A stretch of 64,000 nucleotides of DNA, from assembly GCA_019802505.1 (NCBI GenBank), contig JAFMOC010000221.1:257501-321500 (forward strand). The letters run 5' to 3'. Below the pieces are notes generated by a model. The model ran no database searches. It saw only the letters and a program-made list of their open reading frames with translations, and had not been told where the DNA came from. Both the position numbers and the translations under genes were made by a program. Of the stretch, positions 12,191 to 24,949 are shown piece after piece. Origin of the DNA: Corydoras sp. C115. Taxonomy: Eukaryota; Chordata; Actinopteri; Siluriformes; Callichthyidae. How positions within the stretch are numbered: position 1 is the first letter of the stretch; every line of letters starts with the position of its first letter.

Positions 12191-13045
12191 GCAAATTTCC
12201 GGAGAAAAGTGTACACAGAAAGAAAATGTACCGGGTTCCTGGGATATTTATTCCCTTCGGAACTTGACGGAGATGATGTTGACCAACAGAGTGACCACAC
12301 CACGCTGGTGGTCTCGTGGCCAAAAGCCCAAACTCCATAGATAATCCCTCCAGGTGGTACGCAGGGGCTCGTCCAAGAAAGACGAGAACGTGGATGGAAA
12401 TCCATCTGCGAGTCCCCCCACACCAGAACCTCCACCACGGTGCTCCAGATAATGGAGAACCATCAGATCTGTGCATTAATGAATCCACTTCAAAGACATC
12501 TGAATTCCAGCGTGCTGGGGCAGGGGGGGTTGGTCGGGACCCCTGGAGCCGCACGGGAGGGCACTTGAAAGGGAACGTATGGCGGAGACGAGTCCTCGAG
12601 CCGCGGCGGCGGACATGCGATAGGCGTGAAATTCGGGGAGGAAGAAGCGGTTGGACGGGAGGCACGGAGAACGGGTTCGGCGGGATTTCAGGGGGATTTG
12701 GGGTTGAGCGAGGTCCACTGAGGTCCATTTTCACGCATGCTGCTCGGGAACAGGTGGCTTCAGCCGTGTGGAGAGTTCCGAAACGACGGGGACGCTGCCG
12801 CTGTGGTTCCTCTGTTATGTTCTGCAGACAACAGTATCGGGACACCCCCTCGTTAAGGTGCATTGTTTAGTCCAAACGTAATTAGGACGTTAACCTAGGA
12901 CGACTGAATGCATCCAGGTTGGCGGGAAAGTTCCTTCCTCATTCCAGGATTGAAGTTTAAGTTCAAGTAATTTATTAATATAATTTATTTATTTATTAAT
13001 TATTTTTTATTAATATTGTTTATAAATATATTTATTAATATATAT
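12191..13045. other. no gene recognised
   Basis: A - strand frame of 242 codons (12135-12863) has no recognised domain. The end (12955-13040) is very AT-rich. Confidence 0.5.
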
Positions 13046-13047
13046 AG

Positions 13048-13165
13048 GACGGCACGGTGGCTTAGTGCTTGGCATGTTCTCCTCTCAGCGCTAGGGATTC
13101 CCATTTTGGGTATTGGGTTTGAATCCCAATCTGGGTGAAGTTTGCATTTTCTCCCGGTGTCCAGC
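13048..13165 (+). mobile_element. truncated tRNA-derived SINE
   Basis: Head GGACGGCACGGTGGCTTAGT and B-box GGGTTTGAATCCCAATCTGG, ending before the body. Confidence 0.75.
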
Positions 13166-13341
13166 AGATAAAGGTAATAATGCAGAGTATTTAATTAATA
13201 ACCAGAGTTTCATTGACACAGAGCTTCATGTGAAATCAAAGGGGCAGATCCTGCAGGGTACTTAGATGAGAGGGAATTAATTAAATGTGAAATTAAATCA
13301 ATCTATTTTTAAATAAACAGTTAACCAGACCACAGAGACTC

Positions 13342-13535
13342 AGCCCGGATAGTCGAAATGATTTCGGCCCACGGCCCCCTTTTTCATCCGGCCCCCTCGC
13401 CACAGGGATCGGCGGGGCTTGGGGCAGAACCGATGTTAACTTGTAGTCAACACGTAAACCAGAAATAGCCCGGATGGTCGAAATGCTTTCGGCCCACGGC
13501 CCCATTTTCATCCGGCCCCCTCGCCGCAGGGATCG
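13342..13535 (+). repeat. two direct repeats of about 70 bp
   Basis: AGCCCGGATAGTCGAAATGA (13342) and AGCCCGGATGGTCGAAATGC (13467) start two copies that both run to a GCCACAGGGATCG / GCCGCAGGGATCG end, offset 125 bp. Confidence 0.85.
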
Positions 13536-14028
13536 AGCCGAGATTTGGTCAAATGAATCGGTCAAGACGGTGAAAACACACAGAATCCCAAATGTGGATG
13601 GGGACATCCATCAGCCCCACGGTCCTAAAGCACCCCCTGTTCTCTGCAGGTCTGCAGGCTCTTGGCGGCCCTGTGGGAAAGTGTTGCTCCGTCCTCCTCT
13701 GCTTATTTAAACCGATGGTTTTCAGTCCAAATGGACTTTCACAGCCGTCGGCGCGCCGCGGCCCAATTCAGACCCGTTTTACGCCGGTCCCGGGAGGCCG
13801 GGGCGCAGAGGGGAGAGGTGCTGAGGGCAACACATATTTTCCATTCATAACGTGAGAAAAAATGCTGGCACGTTGCGGACCGGCCCTCGAAACCAGATGT
13901 TTACGAGAGCGCTCGACCGCCGAGTGGGCCTGACATCCCCCGTCCCGAGGGAGCGCAATCACACGGCGCAAAACAATTTGGTAAATCGTCCAGAGCCGCC
14001 GAAGACGCCGTCGTCTCTCTCGCCGGCA

Positions 14029-14053
14029 CCTTTGATTCTCGCTCATTCAAAGG
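14029..14053. promoter_or_regulatory. inverted pair of TCF/LEF-like sites
   Basis: CCTTTGAT at 14029-14036 and TTCAAAGG at 14046-14053 form an inverted pair nine bases apart. The surrounding 13.85-14.1 kb is single-copy-looking. Regulatory role is inferred only. Confidence 0.25.
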
Positions 14054-14749
14054 AAACGCTCTTGGCCGTGTCGGAAGAACCGGGATAGGAACCCGATACG
14101 GCCGTCATTCAGACAGAGTGCTGGAGGAATCTGGAAGGATTAGGTCATTGACGTCTTCTGGGTCCTGGCGCTGATGGACGAATCGCATTCTGGGAACGCG
14201 GCGTGCAGTTAGCTGCGCCGTGGGATCGCAAGCCCGGAGCGTCGTGCCACCGAGGCTGACGTTTCCGACGGGTCCCACAGCTGCGCCCGCCGCGTCCAGA
14301 GCCCCGCGTGAGATACGGATCCCAACAGGTGCGGGGATAGGACACGGCCCGGGCCCCGTTCCGCCGCTTAAGACAAAGTCCACACGGCATTGCGCAAACG
14401 GAAAGGCAGGGGAAGTCTTAAACTCTCCACTCGCGAGTCTTTACGGGATCCAGGATGAAACTAAAGCCGGGTTTAAGACCTGAAAACTCGCTCACGAACC
14501 GAGGGCCCAACGTTTATTACCCCATGCTGGGGGTTTATCTTTGCACGGATGGGAATTCTTCAGGATCTGGAGGACGTTTGACGCCAAAAACCTCCTCCAT
14601 CGCGCTCCACGGCGAATAAATTCCCTCTGAAAATAATTTATTTCCTTTTCTTTACATCTTTGCCCCATAAATTATACAATTTTTGAACTACAACGCGATT
14701 AAACATCCAGACGTCCTCCTTTTTAGACTATAAAAAATTGTCCGGGCGG

Positions 14750-15600
14750 AATTTCACCAACGTCCCGGATGTTGTTTTACGTTCTACTACGGCTCACCTA
14801 GTTTGTTGTTTGTTTTGTTCGCAAACTTGTCACGCTACGTGGTTCGTTTGGTCCGTTTGGTTCGCTGGAGTGACCAACTCGGGGCGTGGTGAAGTAGCCG
14901 AAAGTCTTCGGATTGCACGGGCTGACTGTTGAGCTAGCGTTATTGGTCGAAAGCCTTCTCTGTAAACATTTCATTGGTCAGTCTTTACCTGAGGCAAAGC
15001 TCATGTTCCTATCTTCAGCTCGAGTAGCTATGAGTAGCTATGCCAAACGTCCCAGATGTTATTTTACGTTCTACTACAGCTAACATAGAATTTTGCAAAG
15101 CGTTTCGTTCGCAAACTAGTCACGCGACTCCGCTTGGTTCGCTGGAGTGACCAACTCGGGGCGTGGTGAAGTAGCTTAAGATCTTCGGATTGACTGTAAA
15201 GCTAGTGTTATTGGTCAAAAGCCTTCTCTGTAAACATTTCATTGGTCAGTCTTTACCTGAGGCAAAGCTCATGTTCATATCTTCATCTCGAGTAGCTATG
15301 AGTAGCTATGCCGAATGTCCCGGATGTTGTTTTACGTTCTACTACAGCTAACATAGAATTTCGCAAAGCTTTTCGTTCGCAAACTAGTCACGCGACTCCG
15401 TTTGGTTCGCTGGAGTGACCAACTCGGGGCGTGGTGAAGTAGCTTAAGATCTTCGGATTGACTGTAGAGCTAGTGTTATTGGTCGAAAGCCTTCTCTGTA
15501 AACATTTCATGGGCCAGTCTGCACCTCAGTCGTCCTCATTTAAAGCTCACGTACCGTCCTCATCTCGAGTAGCTATAAGTAGCTATGCCAAATAAAGTCA
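14750..15600 (+). repeat. tandem satellite, three units of about 270-290 bp
   Basis: Units begin near 14762, 15049 and 15316 with GTCCC(G/A)GATGTT and share GTTCGCTGGAGTGACCAACT, TCTCTGTAAACATTTCAT and CGAGTAGCTAT(G/A)AGTAGCTA. The later two are closer to each other than to the first. Confidence 0.92.
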
Positions 15601-16114
15601 TGTGACCGCTTCGTAGACGAATCAGAAAGTTCGGTCGGTGTGGAAGTCGATAAGGATCCCTCACTTTTGTAGCACAGCTCATTAGCCATGTTCGTTAGCT
15701 AAAATTAGCACCTAGCTTCAGATTTAATAGCGTTCAGTTGGTTTCGGTGTTGATGATCCACCGCCCAACCAGATAGCGACCGGCGTCTGACCGTCGATGC
15801 TGGAGATGCGACTGACTGTCGCCTCATTTCGAGAAGGCCAAGCCCATCGGGGGGGAGATATATTCACACGCAGCATTGCTTTTTAAACCAGGCAAGAGAA
15901 AGGCGGGAAATAGACTGTTGGCAGGGTGTGCGATAGTAATGAGCATCAGATAATGCAGGGATAGGACTGAGGAGTTTTGCGTGAAGCTTTGGAGATGCGG
16001 AGGAACGCCGGATAAGACAAGCGTGACCGCCGTCTGGTTCTCCCCGAGCGACGTCACTTTTCCGTACCGTCTATTCATCTCTCGCCTTTGTCTCCAGAAG
16101 GCGCCGTTTGCCAG

Positions 16115-16160
<46 letters not shown>

Positions 16161-18690
16161 CTGCTCCTCCAACTGGCCGATCCAGTTTATCCCTCAGCCT
16201 TTCTTCTCGCGGCCAACCTCCCGTTTTGGTGGCTGCCATTTTGTCTCGCTCGCCGTCTTGAACGCGTCCCAAACCGTTGGGAGATGACGCACGGCGGCGC
16301 ACAATGGGTTCCTCTTTGTCCGAGCTCCTTCTTTGTTACTTCGGAACGTCTTCCTCGCACATGCCAGCAGCTGTCACCAGCACAGTGTGTTCTGGACCCG
16401 GCCCGGAGCGGCCCGGTGCGGCATTACCCCCCCACTAATGCCCGATTAGTGTCGAATATCGGGGGCCTGCGCCGCCCGCTCCCGACTGTGGGAAACCGGC
16501 GTCCCGGGTGCACCTGATCCGCCGCGGGGTTTCGGGTTTCCTCAAAAATGCCTCGGAAAATTAGGGAGAACGGGGCGGCTCGCCGGAGACGGACCTGAAG
16601 CGCAACCGAATGCCGGGGGAGCGCCGATTATCGCGGGTCCTCTGACGACTGGACGCCCGCCAGGCCCCCTTTTCTGGCACGTGGAAACCAAGAAAACAGT
16701 TTAGGGTGAAAAATCAGGTTCTCCGAAAACGTGAGCCTCGGCCAAACCCGGGATTAAAGAACACAGGAGCAAAAGTCTGTGGACGTCCCGCGTCTTTTTT
16801 AAAAAGACAATCGTAGCCTGACGGGATACAGAGAGCGATTTAGGTAAGGTGGTGCTGTGGTGGACGTCGATGGACTTGTTGATGGACTCATGGTTCCAAG
16901 TCCGCCCACGTGGTTCCCAGTTCTCCGCATGTTCATCCAGGTCCACGTCCAAGTCCTGTCCGCCAGTTCTTCCATGTTCTTATGTAGAGCCTCGTCACAC
17001 GACCAAAGTGATGACACTTGCAGGATTTGAGTCCTTTCCTGTTCCCACGTACCCGTCCTCACCGCCGTGTTCGTACCTCGTCGTTAAGGAGGTGAAACGT
17101 TCCGGACGGGAGCGTCAAAGTTTCCAGCCGTCGTCACGGTGAAGTCAGCCTCGGAGAGGAAATGCTTCTCGTCCAGGCCACTTTATTTTTCATTTTGAAT
17201 TTAGTACCCGTCGTAATGTCCTCGGACGCCTTGGCTGCTCCTCAGCCCTCATGAAATCTCCCCAAAGCCGCTTAAGGAGGTGCGTTGGAAGCCTGGCGTC
17301 GTGGCCAAGCGCTGATGACTACCACATGCTCGGCTCGGACGCCCCAGCCGGCGTTCGCCTGACGAGAGGTGACCGTCGGAGGTCAGAACACCTGGAGCAC
17401 TTCTAAGGCTCGGCCAGTTCTCCGCCTCGCCTCCTCGTTTACGGCCGGCGACCTGAAAGGTGACGAGTGACCCAGGCGACCCTGCGACGAAGGGAGGGAC
17501 TTGGCAGGGCTGCAGGAACGCCGTGGAGATGTCTGTTAGAAAACGAGGAGGTTGGGACGATGGGAGAGGGAAACCTGACACGGCCGGTTCAGGCGGCCGA
17601 GGAGGAAAAGTCCCGCGGACCGCCGCGACACGCCGGTTTACCACGGTGCCCACAGTTAAACAGGGTGCCCACAGTTATAAAGGGTGCCCACACCGCGGTT
17701 TGCCCTCCTTCGCTCCTCTGTAATCAAGCTCCTTCGTCGCCGCAGGTTGCATGTTGGACACGTTTGGGCGTTTAACGCGCCGCCCGAGGGTGCGCGGGTA
17801 CCGGATCAGCACGCCGGCCATGTGTTTGGGTGGAACTTTAAGTAACAGGGTTCTACGGGAACATCCCGGGTTCAAAGATCTGCTTCCACGACATGACCCC
17901 GCTCACAGGACAACGAACCTCACTACCTGACATGTCGCAGTGATGTCCTCCTATTACAGTACCCTACACTTGGATTCTGTGACCTATCCCGTCACCAATG
18001 TGTGTTGAAATTAATTACTGAAATGTGAAGTACCCCCGTGTTCCAGTGATCACTGTTCTTATCACTCTGGTGCTGATGTGAGGCTGGGAAATTCACCGGT
18101 CACTGTGGTTCCCTTAACCCCCCCCCCCCCCCGCCCCCTTCTTAATGACCCCGCTCACAGTTAGTGAGTAGGAAAACATCTACCGAGAGGAAACTAAAAA
18201 GCTCCACTACCTGTGACCACAGTCGCAGTGATGTCCAGTGCGTCCGAGTAAAACCCCTCCACCTCGGCTCCGTCTCCTCGTCTCGTCAGCGTGGAGATCT
18301 CGTCCCGCCGAGCGCTGAGGCCTGTGGGAGTTCCGTCTCGCACCTGTCTCATGGAACACAGAACGTGGGAGTGTTCGTCTGCAGACATCACTCAACCGCG
18401 TGCCGGCGAACCGCACAAGAACACGAGCGCCGCAGGGAACGGAGTGTGTCGGAGTGTGTGTGTGTGTGTGTGTGTGTGTAAGTGTGTGTGTGTGGGAAAG
18501 TCGGTTTGCCAAGGCTGACGGTGTTGAGATAAGATGAAAAAGAGGGATCAGGTCGGAACAGGTCGCCCTTATCCTCAAATCTGCGCCTCACTTCCTGTTT
18601 AACCACATGATGCACTGATTTTAAATACATTAATAATTAATGAGCGCAAAAATATGTGGACGCCGACAACGCCGACTCGGCACGTTTGTT
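15601..18690. other. no gene recognised
   Basis: Mostly single-copy-looking sequence with a TC microsatellite at 16123-16157, a GGGATAGG at 15958, a CCTATCCC at 17983, a C run at 18118-18132 and a GT run at 18457-18493. The longest frames (178 and 134 codons) show no domain. Distal regulatory elements for notch3 could be here but cannot be recognised from one genome. Confidence 0.5.
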
Positions 18691-18705
18691 ATATCTAAGA
18701 GTTGG

Positions 18706-19435
18706 CTGCTCTCAATTGCCCCATCTACATTGCCCCTATATATTGTGTGTTTTTGTCAATGCGGGCTAAAAGATAAGAGTTTGTAGTGGGCAGCATGGTG
18801 GCTCAGTGATTGGCATGTTCTCCTCTCCGCACTGTGGATCCAGGTTCGAATCCAAAACTAGGTGGAGTTTCCAGGTTCTCCCCGTGTCCGTGTGGGTCTC
18901 CTCTGGGCTTCTCCGGTTTCCTCCCACAGTCCAAAAACGTGGATTCAAGGTAAATTGGATGCTCTAAATTGCCCCATTAAAGGTGTGTGTGTGTGTGTGT
19001 GTCTGGACCACGTCCTGGGTTTAGAGAACGTCCATTTAAGTTCTCCTGTCTCGTACTGCTGTTTTACTGACGGACAAATTATGACATCATAAAAACCTGT
19101 GAGGGCGGCACGGTGGCTCGGTGGTTTAGCATGTTCTCCTCTCAGCGCTAGGGATTCCCGGTTCGAATCCCGATCTGGGTGGAGTTTCCATGTTCCCATG
19201 AGTTCCCCGTGTCCGTGTGGGTCTCCTCCGGGTTGTCCGGCTTCCTCCCACAGTCCAAAAACGTGGATTCAAGGTAAATTGGATGCTCTAAATTGCCCTA
19301 TTAAAGGTGTGAGTGAGTGTGTGTCCAGTGATAGATTGCCGTCCTGTCCTGGGTGTATCCGCCCGGCGCCCGAAACGTTCTCCCCAAGATGGACATGGAG
19401 AACCCTTCACTCCCGCGACCCTAGTCGTGTCCCCA
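18706..19435 (+). mobile_element. two tRNA-derived SINE copies with a unique spacer
   Basis: Copies at about 18787-18990 and 19104-19435, each with CAGGTTCGAATCC- or CGGTTCGAATCCCGATCTGG-type B-boxes. The roughly 100-bp spacer (CTGGACCACGTCCTGGGTTT and on) recurs with SINEs on both sides at 22.15-22.74 kb. Confidence 0.85.
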
Positions 19436-21100
19436 AACACCTTTTGGGATGAACCGGAACAGCGATTGAGGACCCCCCCCCCCCCCTCGTACACGTCTGT
19501 ATTTATCCGTACAGGTCGCAGGGTCCCCGTCCTTCACCCCCCCCCCCCCCCCCCCCCGTTTCATTTCCTTTCCCAGTGTATGCTTTGTGTACATCAGTGA
19601 CGGAGGTTCTCCCACATCCTCTCCTCTCTGCCCCTGGTTCCCACGCTGGGAACGTTCCAGATGAGACCCGTTCGGCGTCCGGGGAGAGAGCGCAGCGGAA
19701 CGCCGGAGCGGGAAAACCGAGACGGACGGGTTCTCAGCTCCGACCTTGCGATTCCCTCGGAACGCAAACTCGGGGAGGAACGTTCTCACACCGAAACCCG
19801 TCCCGCTCGCGTCCGCCCAAGGCCAGGCCGCGTCCTTATCTCCCGCCGATCGATCACCGCCGTGAAGCGCGCCCGTTCCCACGCTCCGGCCCAGGCGCCC
19901 ACGTGAGAACCCCAAACAAACGCTCGGGGTTCTAATGAGGTGCCGAGAGCCAGAAACGGACGGGAGTCGCAGGACACGCACTGATTAGCCAGCCGGGCAG
20001 CTGGGGACTTTTATTATACCTGCCCTCGATTGCTCCCCGGGGTAATTACCACCACCACCACCACCACTACCACCATGCGGAGAACATGAAGGTAATGGGG
20101 GGTGGGGGGGGGTGTTTCTCAGAGTCATGTGACGTAATCGATCTGCTGTAAATGAGCTCAAGAACAGCTGTGATTGGCTGCCGTCGCTGCGATTGGCTAG
20201 TAAACAGTGCACACCATTACCAGGAGGCGGAACCTGCGGCGGGGGATCCGGTTACTCCACCCAGCCTCCTCGGCTCCGCCTCCGCCCGTGCCGCTGCCAG
20301 CGGCGCCGCAGTGTGGACGCGCGCAAGGGTTCAACGATTCCGTACTTTGGAACTCGTGCATCACAGTCCGCCCCCGTTTCAAAATGATTCGGTGAGTCGG
20401 CGGAGTCGTGACTCGCGAGTCGTTCGTACGCAGCCCATGTGTTTCAGTCATCAGGAGGATCGGATTTTCATGGCGGGCCACCACCCCCCCACCCCCCCCC
20501 TCGCCATCCGAGCGGTGTGCCACTTGAAACGGTGGTTCCGCTGCGAATGCCACAGAACATAAAACAAGAGAACGCAAGGGGCAAGAGGGACCGAGGGGAG
20601 GACGGGGCATCGAGACAAAGACGGAACAAAGGCTTTGGGGGGGGGGGGGATGTGAGGACAAGGACGAGTCGGATTGATTCGTTCGCGTCAGAACGTCCTT
20701 CGGGGGCCGTGGCCTCAGACCGGAGGCCGTCACCTGTTACTGAGGGTCCCTCAACACACACCCGCGGAACCGAACCCTCTGATCCCCGAGGTCACATGTC
20801 ACGACGTTAATGAGAGCGTCCCTCAAACGTTCCACCTCGTCCACGCAGAACCGTCTCCATAGTGATGTCCCTCAGAACCTTCATTTATAAACACGAGCTG
20901 AGAACTCAAGGACACATCTGAGGTTCTGTATCCTGTACAACATCAGAACCACAAGATGGGGGGGTGCAGGGGTGTGTATGGTGGTGCTGTGGAGTGTAGC
21001 GTGGGATGTGTGTACTGGGGGGTATTGTGTGTACTGTGGTATGTGTGTGTGTGTTCTGTGATGTGTGTTTGTATGTTCTGTGTACTGTGTACACACCCCA
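19436..21100. other. no gene recognised
   Basis: Contains C runs at about 19473-19486 and 19537-19557 (21 C), a CCA trinucleotide run near 20050-20075 and a G run near 20637. Frames on both strands lack domains. Confidence 0.5.
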
Positions 21101-21405
21101 CTACACACACACACCACTACACACAGTACACACACTACACACACCACACACACACCCTGCTACACACACTACACACACCAAAATACACACACTACACACA
21201 CACCCCCCCACACACACACATCCCACTACACACAGTACACACACACTAACACCCCCCCACACACACACACCACAGTACATATACACAAACACCCCCCCCA
21301 CACACACACACACACCACAGTACACACACACAAACACCCCACACACACACACACACACCACAGTACATATACACAAACACCCCCCAACACACACACACTT
21401 AAGAG
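21101..21405. repeat. CA/ACACCCC array
   Basis: CA-rich sequence with a repeated block containing CCACAGTACATATACACAAACACCCC; three to four units of about 50 bp. Confidence 0.9.
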
Positions 21406-21784
21406 AACCCTCCACCCAAATTCAGATCTGGGCTACGTCCCAAATCACCTGCCTGCTGAGCCGTAGGTTCTAGCTTTGCTGTACCCTGTGAGTGTGGGCG
21501 TCACATGTGACGGGTGGAGACGGGTTATGGAGTTCTGCTGAGTTCTGGTTCCAGTGGAACAGTTTGGGGCTGATTCACGCTGCTGCTGCAGGAACTCGGT
21601 GCTGGAATGTGTGCTCCGCTTCTCCGCCTTCGTGTTTACAAAATAGTTTTAATTATTATTGCGGGGATTCGGCAGCGTGCAGACGAGCCTTCCGTCAGAG
21701 GAACCGGGGATGATGTTTAAACCAACTCTGACGTGGATCCAGCAACGACGAGGGAGGAGCTTCTCATTAATATTCAATTAAACT
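21406..21784. other. no gene recognised
   Basis: Single-copy-looking sequence ending in a duplicated CTCATTAATATTCAATTA and ATTC repeats. Confidence 0.5.
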
Positions 21785-22215
21785 CATTAATATTCAATTA
21801 TTCATTCATTCATTCATTCATTATCTTCCGCTTTATCCTCTATTAGGGTCGCGGGGGGGGGGGGTTCCCCATGCCCATCCAGGGGAGAACGTTTCGGGTG
21901 CTGGGCAGATACACCCAGGACAGGGGGGGCAATCTATCGCTGGGCACACACTCACTTACACAAACACACACTCTATATGGGGCAATTTGGAGAACTCAAT
22001 TGACTTGATCCATGTTTTTGGACTGTGGGAGGAAACCGGAGAACCCGGAGGAAACCCACGCAGACACGGAGAGAACATGGAAACTCCACCCAGATGGGGA
22101 TTCGTGTCCATGTGGGTTTCATGTGGGGTCCAAAAACATGGATTCAAGGTGAATTGGCCACTCTAAATTGCCCCATCTACATTGCCCCTATATATTGTGT
22201 GTTTGTGTCAGTGTG
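21785..22215. mobile_element. inverted pair of SINE copies
   Basis: A - strand copy at 21785-22110 (ATGAATG tail at the left, head missing) is followed by the body of a + strand copy (TCCAAAAACATGGATTCAAGG near 22128, to 22215). Confidence 0.8.
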
Positions 22216-23065
22216 TGTTAAGAGATAATTAAGAGTTTGTAGTGGGCAGCATGGTGGCTTAGCATGGTGGTTTAGCATGTTCTCCTCTCAACGCTGGGGG
22301 ACCAGGTTCGAATCCCGATCTGGGTGGAGTTTCCATGTTCTTCCCGTGTCCTAGTGGGTCTCCTCCGGGTTCTCCGTTTTCCTCCCACAGTCCGAAAACA
22401 TGACATTAAGGTAAACTGGATGCTCTAAATTGCCCCTTTAAAGGTGTGTGTGTCTGGACCACATCCTGGGTTTAGAGCGCGTCCATTTAAGTTCTCCTGT
22501 CTCATACTGCTGTTTTACTGATGGCCATCATAAAACCTGTGCGGGCGGCAGGGTGGCTTAGTGCTTTAGCATGTTCTCCTCTCAAACGTTGGGGATCCAG
22601 GTTCGAATCCCAATCTGGGTGGAGTTTCCGCGTTCTCCCCATGTCTCCGTGGGTACCCCACAGTCCAAAAACATGGATTCAAGGTGAATTGGCCGCTCTA
22701 AATTGCCCCATCTACTTTGCCCCTATATATTGTGTGTTTGTGTCAGTGGGCAGGAGTGTGGCTCAGTGGTTTAGCATGTGCTCCTCTCAACGCAGGTTCG
22801 AATCCCAATCTGGGTGGAGTTTCCATGTTCTCCCCGTGTCCGTGTGGGTCTCCTCTGGGTTCTCCGGTTTCCTCCACCAATCCAAAAAACATGACTTTAA
22901 GGTGAAGTGAATGCTCTAAATTGCCCCATATATAGTCTGTGTGAGTGAGTGTGTATCTAGTGATGGATTGCCGTCCTGTCCTGGGTCTATCTGCCCAGCG
23001 CCTGAAACGTTCTCCCCTGGGTGGGTATGGGGAACCCCCCCCCATCCATTACCCTAGTAGAGGAT
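22216..23065 (+). mobile_element. cluster of three + strand SINE copies
   Basis: Copies at about 22246-22450, 22545-22735 and 22748-23065. The block 22152-22720 is a diverged duplicate of 18706-19290, including the non-SINE spacer with CTGGACCACATCCTGGGTTT. Confidence 0.82.
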
Positions 23066-24270
23066 AAAGCAGAAGGATGGAAGACGGGATATAAATCAGC
23101 TTCCCGATGATCGACAGGGTTCCCAATTATCATCCACCGTGCGTTTGAGAACCCTCCACCGGTGGAGCTGCAGTGTAAGTGCTGTGTGTCAGGACTCCTG
23201 TGTGATTTCGACTAATTACGACCCGTGACGAGTCAATGGGGTAATTAAGGGTTTACACAGAACATAAAGCAGGCCACATCTGGAATCCCTCGGGGTGCCC
23301 AAGCCTCGACATGCACGGCCGAGTGTGAGAACCTGAACTTTACCTACGTACATGCACGGAACGACACCCACGGGGGTTCCCTGGGGTTCTTTTGCAACAT
23401 GCTGTCATTTCAGCCGGCGTTTAATGGACGCGTCTCCGATCGTCCTGCTGGTTCTCCACAGGGCGGCACGGTGGCTCAGTCCAAAAACATGGATTCAAGG
23501 TGAATTGGCCGCTCTAAATTGCCTCATCTACATTGCCCCTATATACAGTATTGTGTGTTTGTGTCAGTGGGTAGGAGTGTGGCTCAGTGGTTTAGCATGT
23601 TCTCCTCCCGACGCTCTCCGACGTGTCCACCGCCTGAAGGAACTCGGCAAACGAGTCCAGTCCCGTCGAACCCATAGGGCGGTCCACGTAGGTGACAGAC
23701 CATCGACCATGCCTCGAAGGTTCTCCACCTTCAAGCCTCCACTTATCCCATAACCTCCCACTTCCTGATCTAACACAGGTGTCGCCAGGTGACGACGACG
23801 TACTAAAGGTGGAAGGTTTTTAAAGCCGCCTACGATCCCCCAGCTCACCCCCCCCCCCCCCCGTCCCCACTCTGCCTCAAGTCCTTCTGACCTGACGTTG
23901 ACGGCTGAGGCATTGCAGATCCCAACAGCTGCTCCCAAATTAGAGACCGGGGGACGAGGTGACGAGGCCCTGGAATGCCTGGATCGCCCCTGCGCCGTCC
24001 ACCTCGCGGGGCCTGGGAATGCAGACACACTTCCACAGGCCTCCTCTGAAGATAGGGCCACTCGTAGAAAGACGTGGGGCAGGTCAGCCACTTGCAAAGA
24101 CGAGGACTGACATTTTAAAGGGCCATTCGGCACTGATAATTTGGAGATAGCACCCCTGCAGATGTCCAACCCGGCCGGAGGGATGGTCTGTAGTTACTCA
24201 TGTGTTCCACGATTCCATTAAAGTCACGTCCCCGTCGAATTAGACATTTTCTTTATTCACATCTATATTC
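23066..24270. other. SINE fragments at 23461-23615, otherwise no gene
   Basis: A rearranged SINE piece (GGCGGCACGGTGGCTCAGTC joined directly to the CAAAAACATGGATTCAAGG body) sits at 23461-23615. The rest is single-copy-looking, with a C run at 23849-23862. A 201-codon - frame at 23564-24169 has no recognised domain. Confidence 0.5.
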
Positions 24271-24530
24271 ATTCGAATCCCAATCTGGGTGGAGTCTCCA
24301 TGTCCTCCCCGTGTCCGCGTGAGTTTCCTCCCACCGTCCAAAAACATGGGTCAAGGTCAATTGAATTCTCCAAATTGCCCCATATAGAGTGTGTTTGTGT
24401 GAGTGAGTGTGTGTCCAGTGATGGATTGGCGTCCTGTCCTGGATGTATCTGCCCAGAGCCCGAAACGTTCTCCCCTGGATGGGCACGGGGAACCCCCCCC
24501 GCGACCCTAGTAGAGGATAAAGAAGATGAT
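24271..24530 (+). mobile_element. 5'-truncated SINE copy
   Basis: Begins at TCGAATCCCAATCTGGGTGG and runs through the body and tail (GTTCTCCCCTGGATGGGCAC, then AGAGGATAAAG). Confidence 0.8.
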
Positions 24531-24949
24531 GGACAGGTGAAAGTCTATATTCATTTTAAGACCAGACCCAATTGTCTGTAGATTGCCATCGATGTCATAA
24601 TGTAAACACGGCTTTAAACACCGTCCCGCGATGGACTGGCGACCTGTCTGAGGCGTTTTCCCGCCATTTTCACAAGGAGCTCACTGAGCTTTGGAATCGA
24701 AGTAATTTCAGCAAAATGACATTTTAAAGGTTCCAGGCTCTTAAAAAGGTTCGTAAAGTTGCTTTACGTTCCGATTATTCGTCCTGGAAGGCACATCGGT
24801 GAGGACTTTTGTTCTGCAGTCCTTATTACATCCATATTTAATGTTTAGTCTCATGTTTTTCACATTTTGTGGTGAATTATTATATTAAGAACCTTATTAT
24901 ATTAAGTACGTTTTCTTCAGCCCACATTGTTCTCCTGGACCTTCTGGAT

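Noticed and set aside
12135..12863. 242-codon - strand frame
   Set aside because: No domain, low-quality codon pattern, overlaps a degraded GTGGGCCA repeat.
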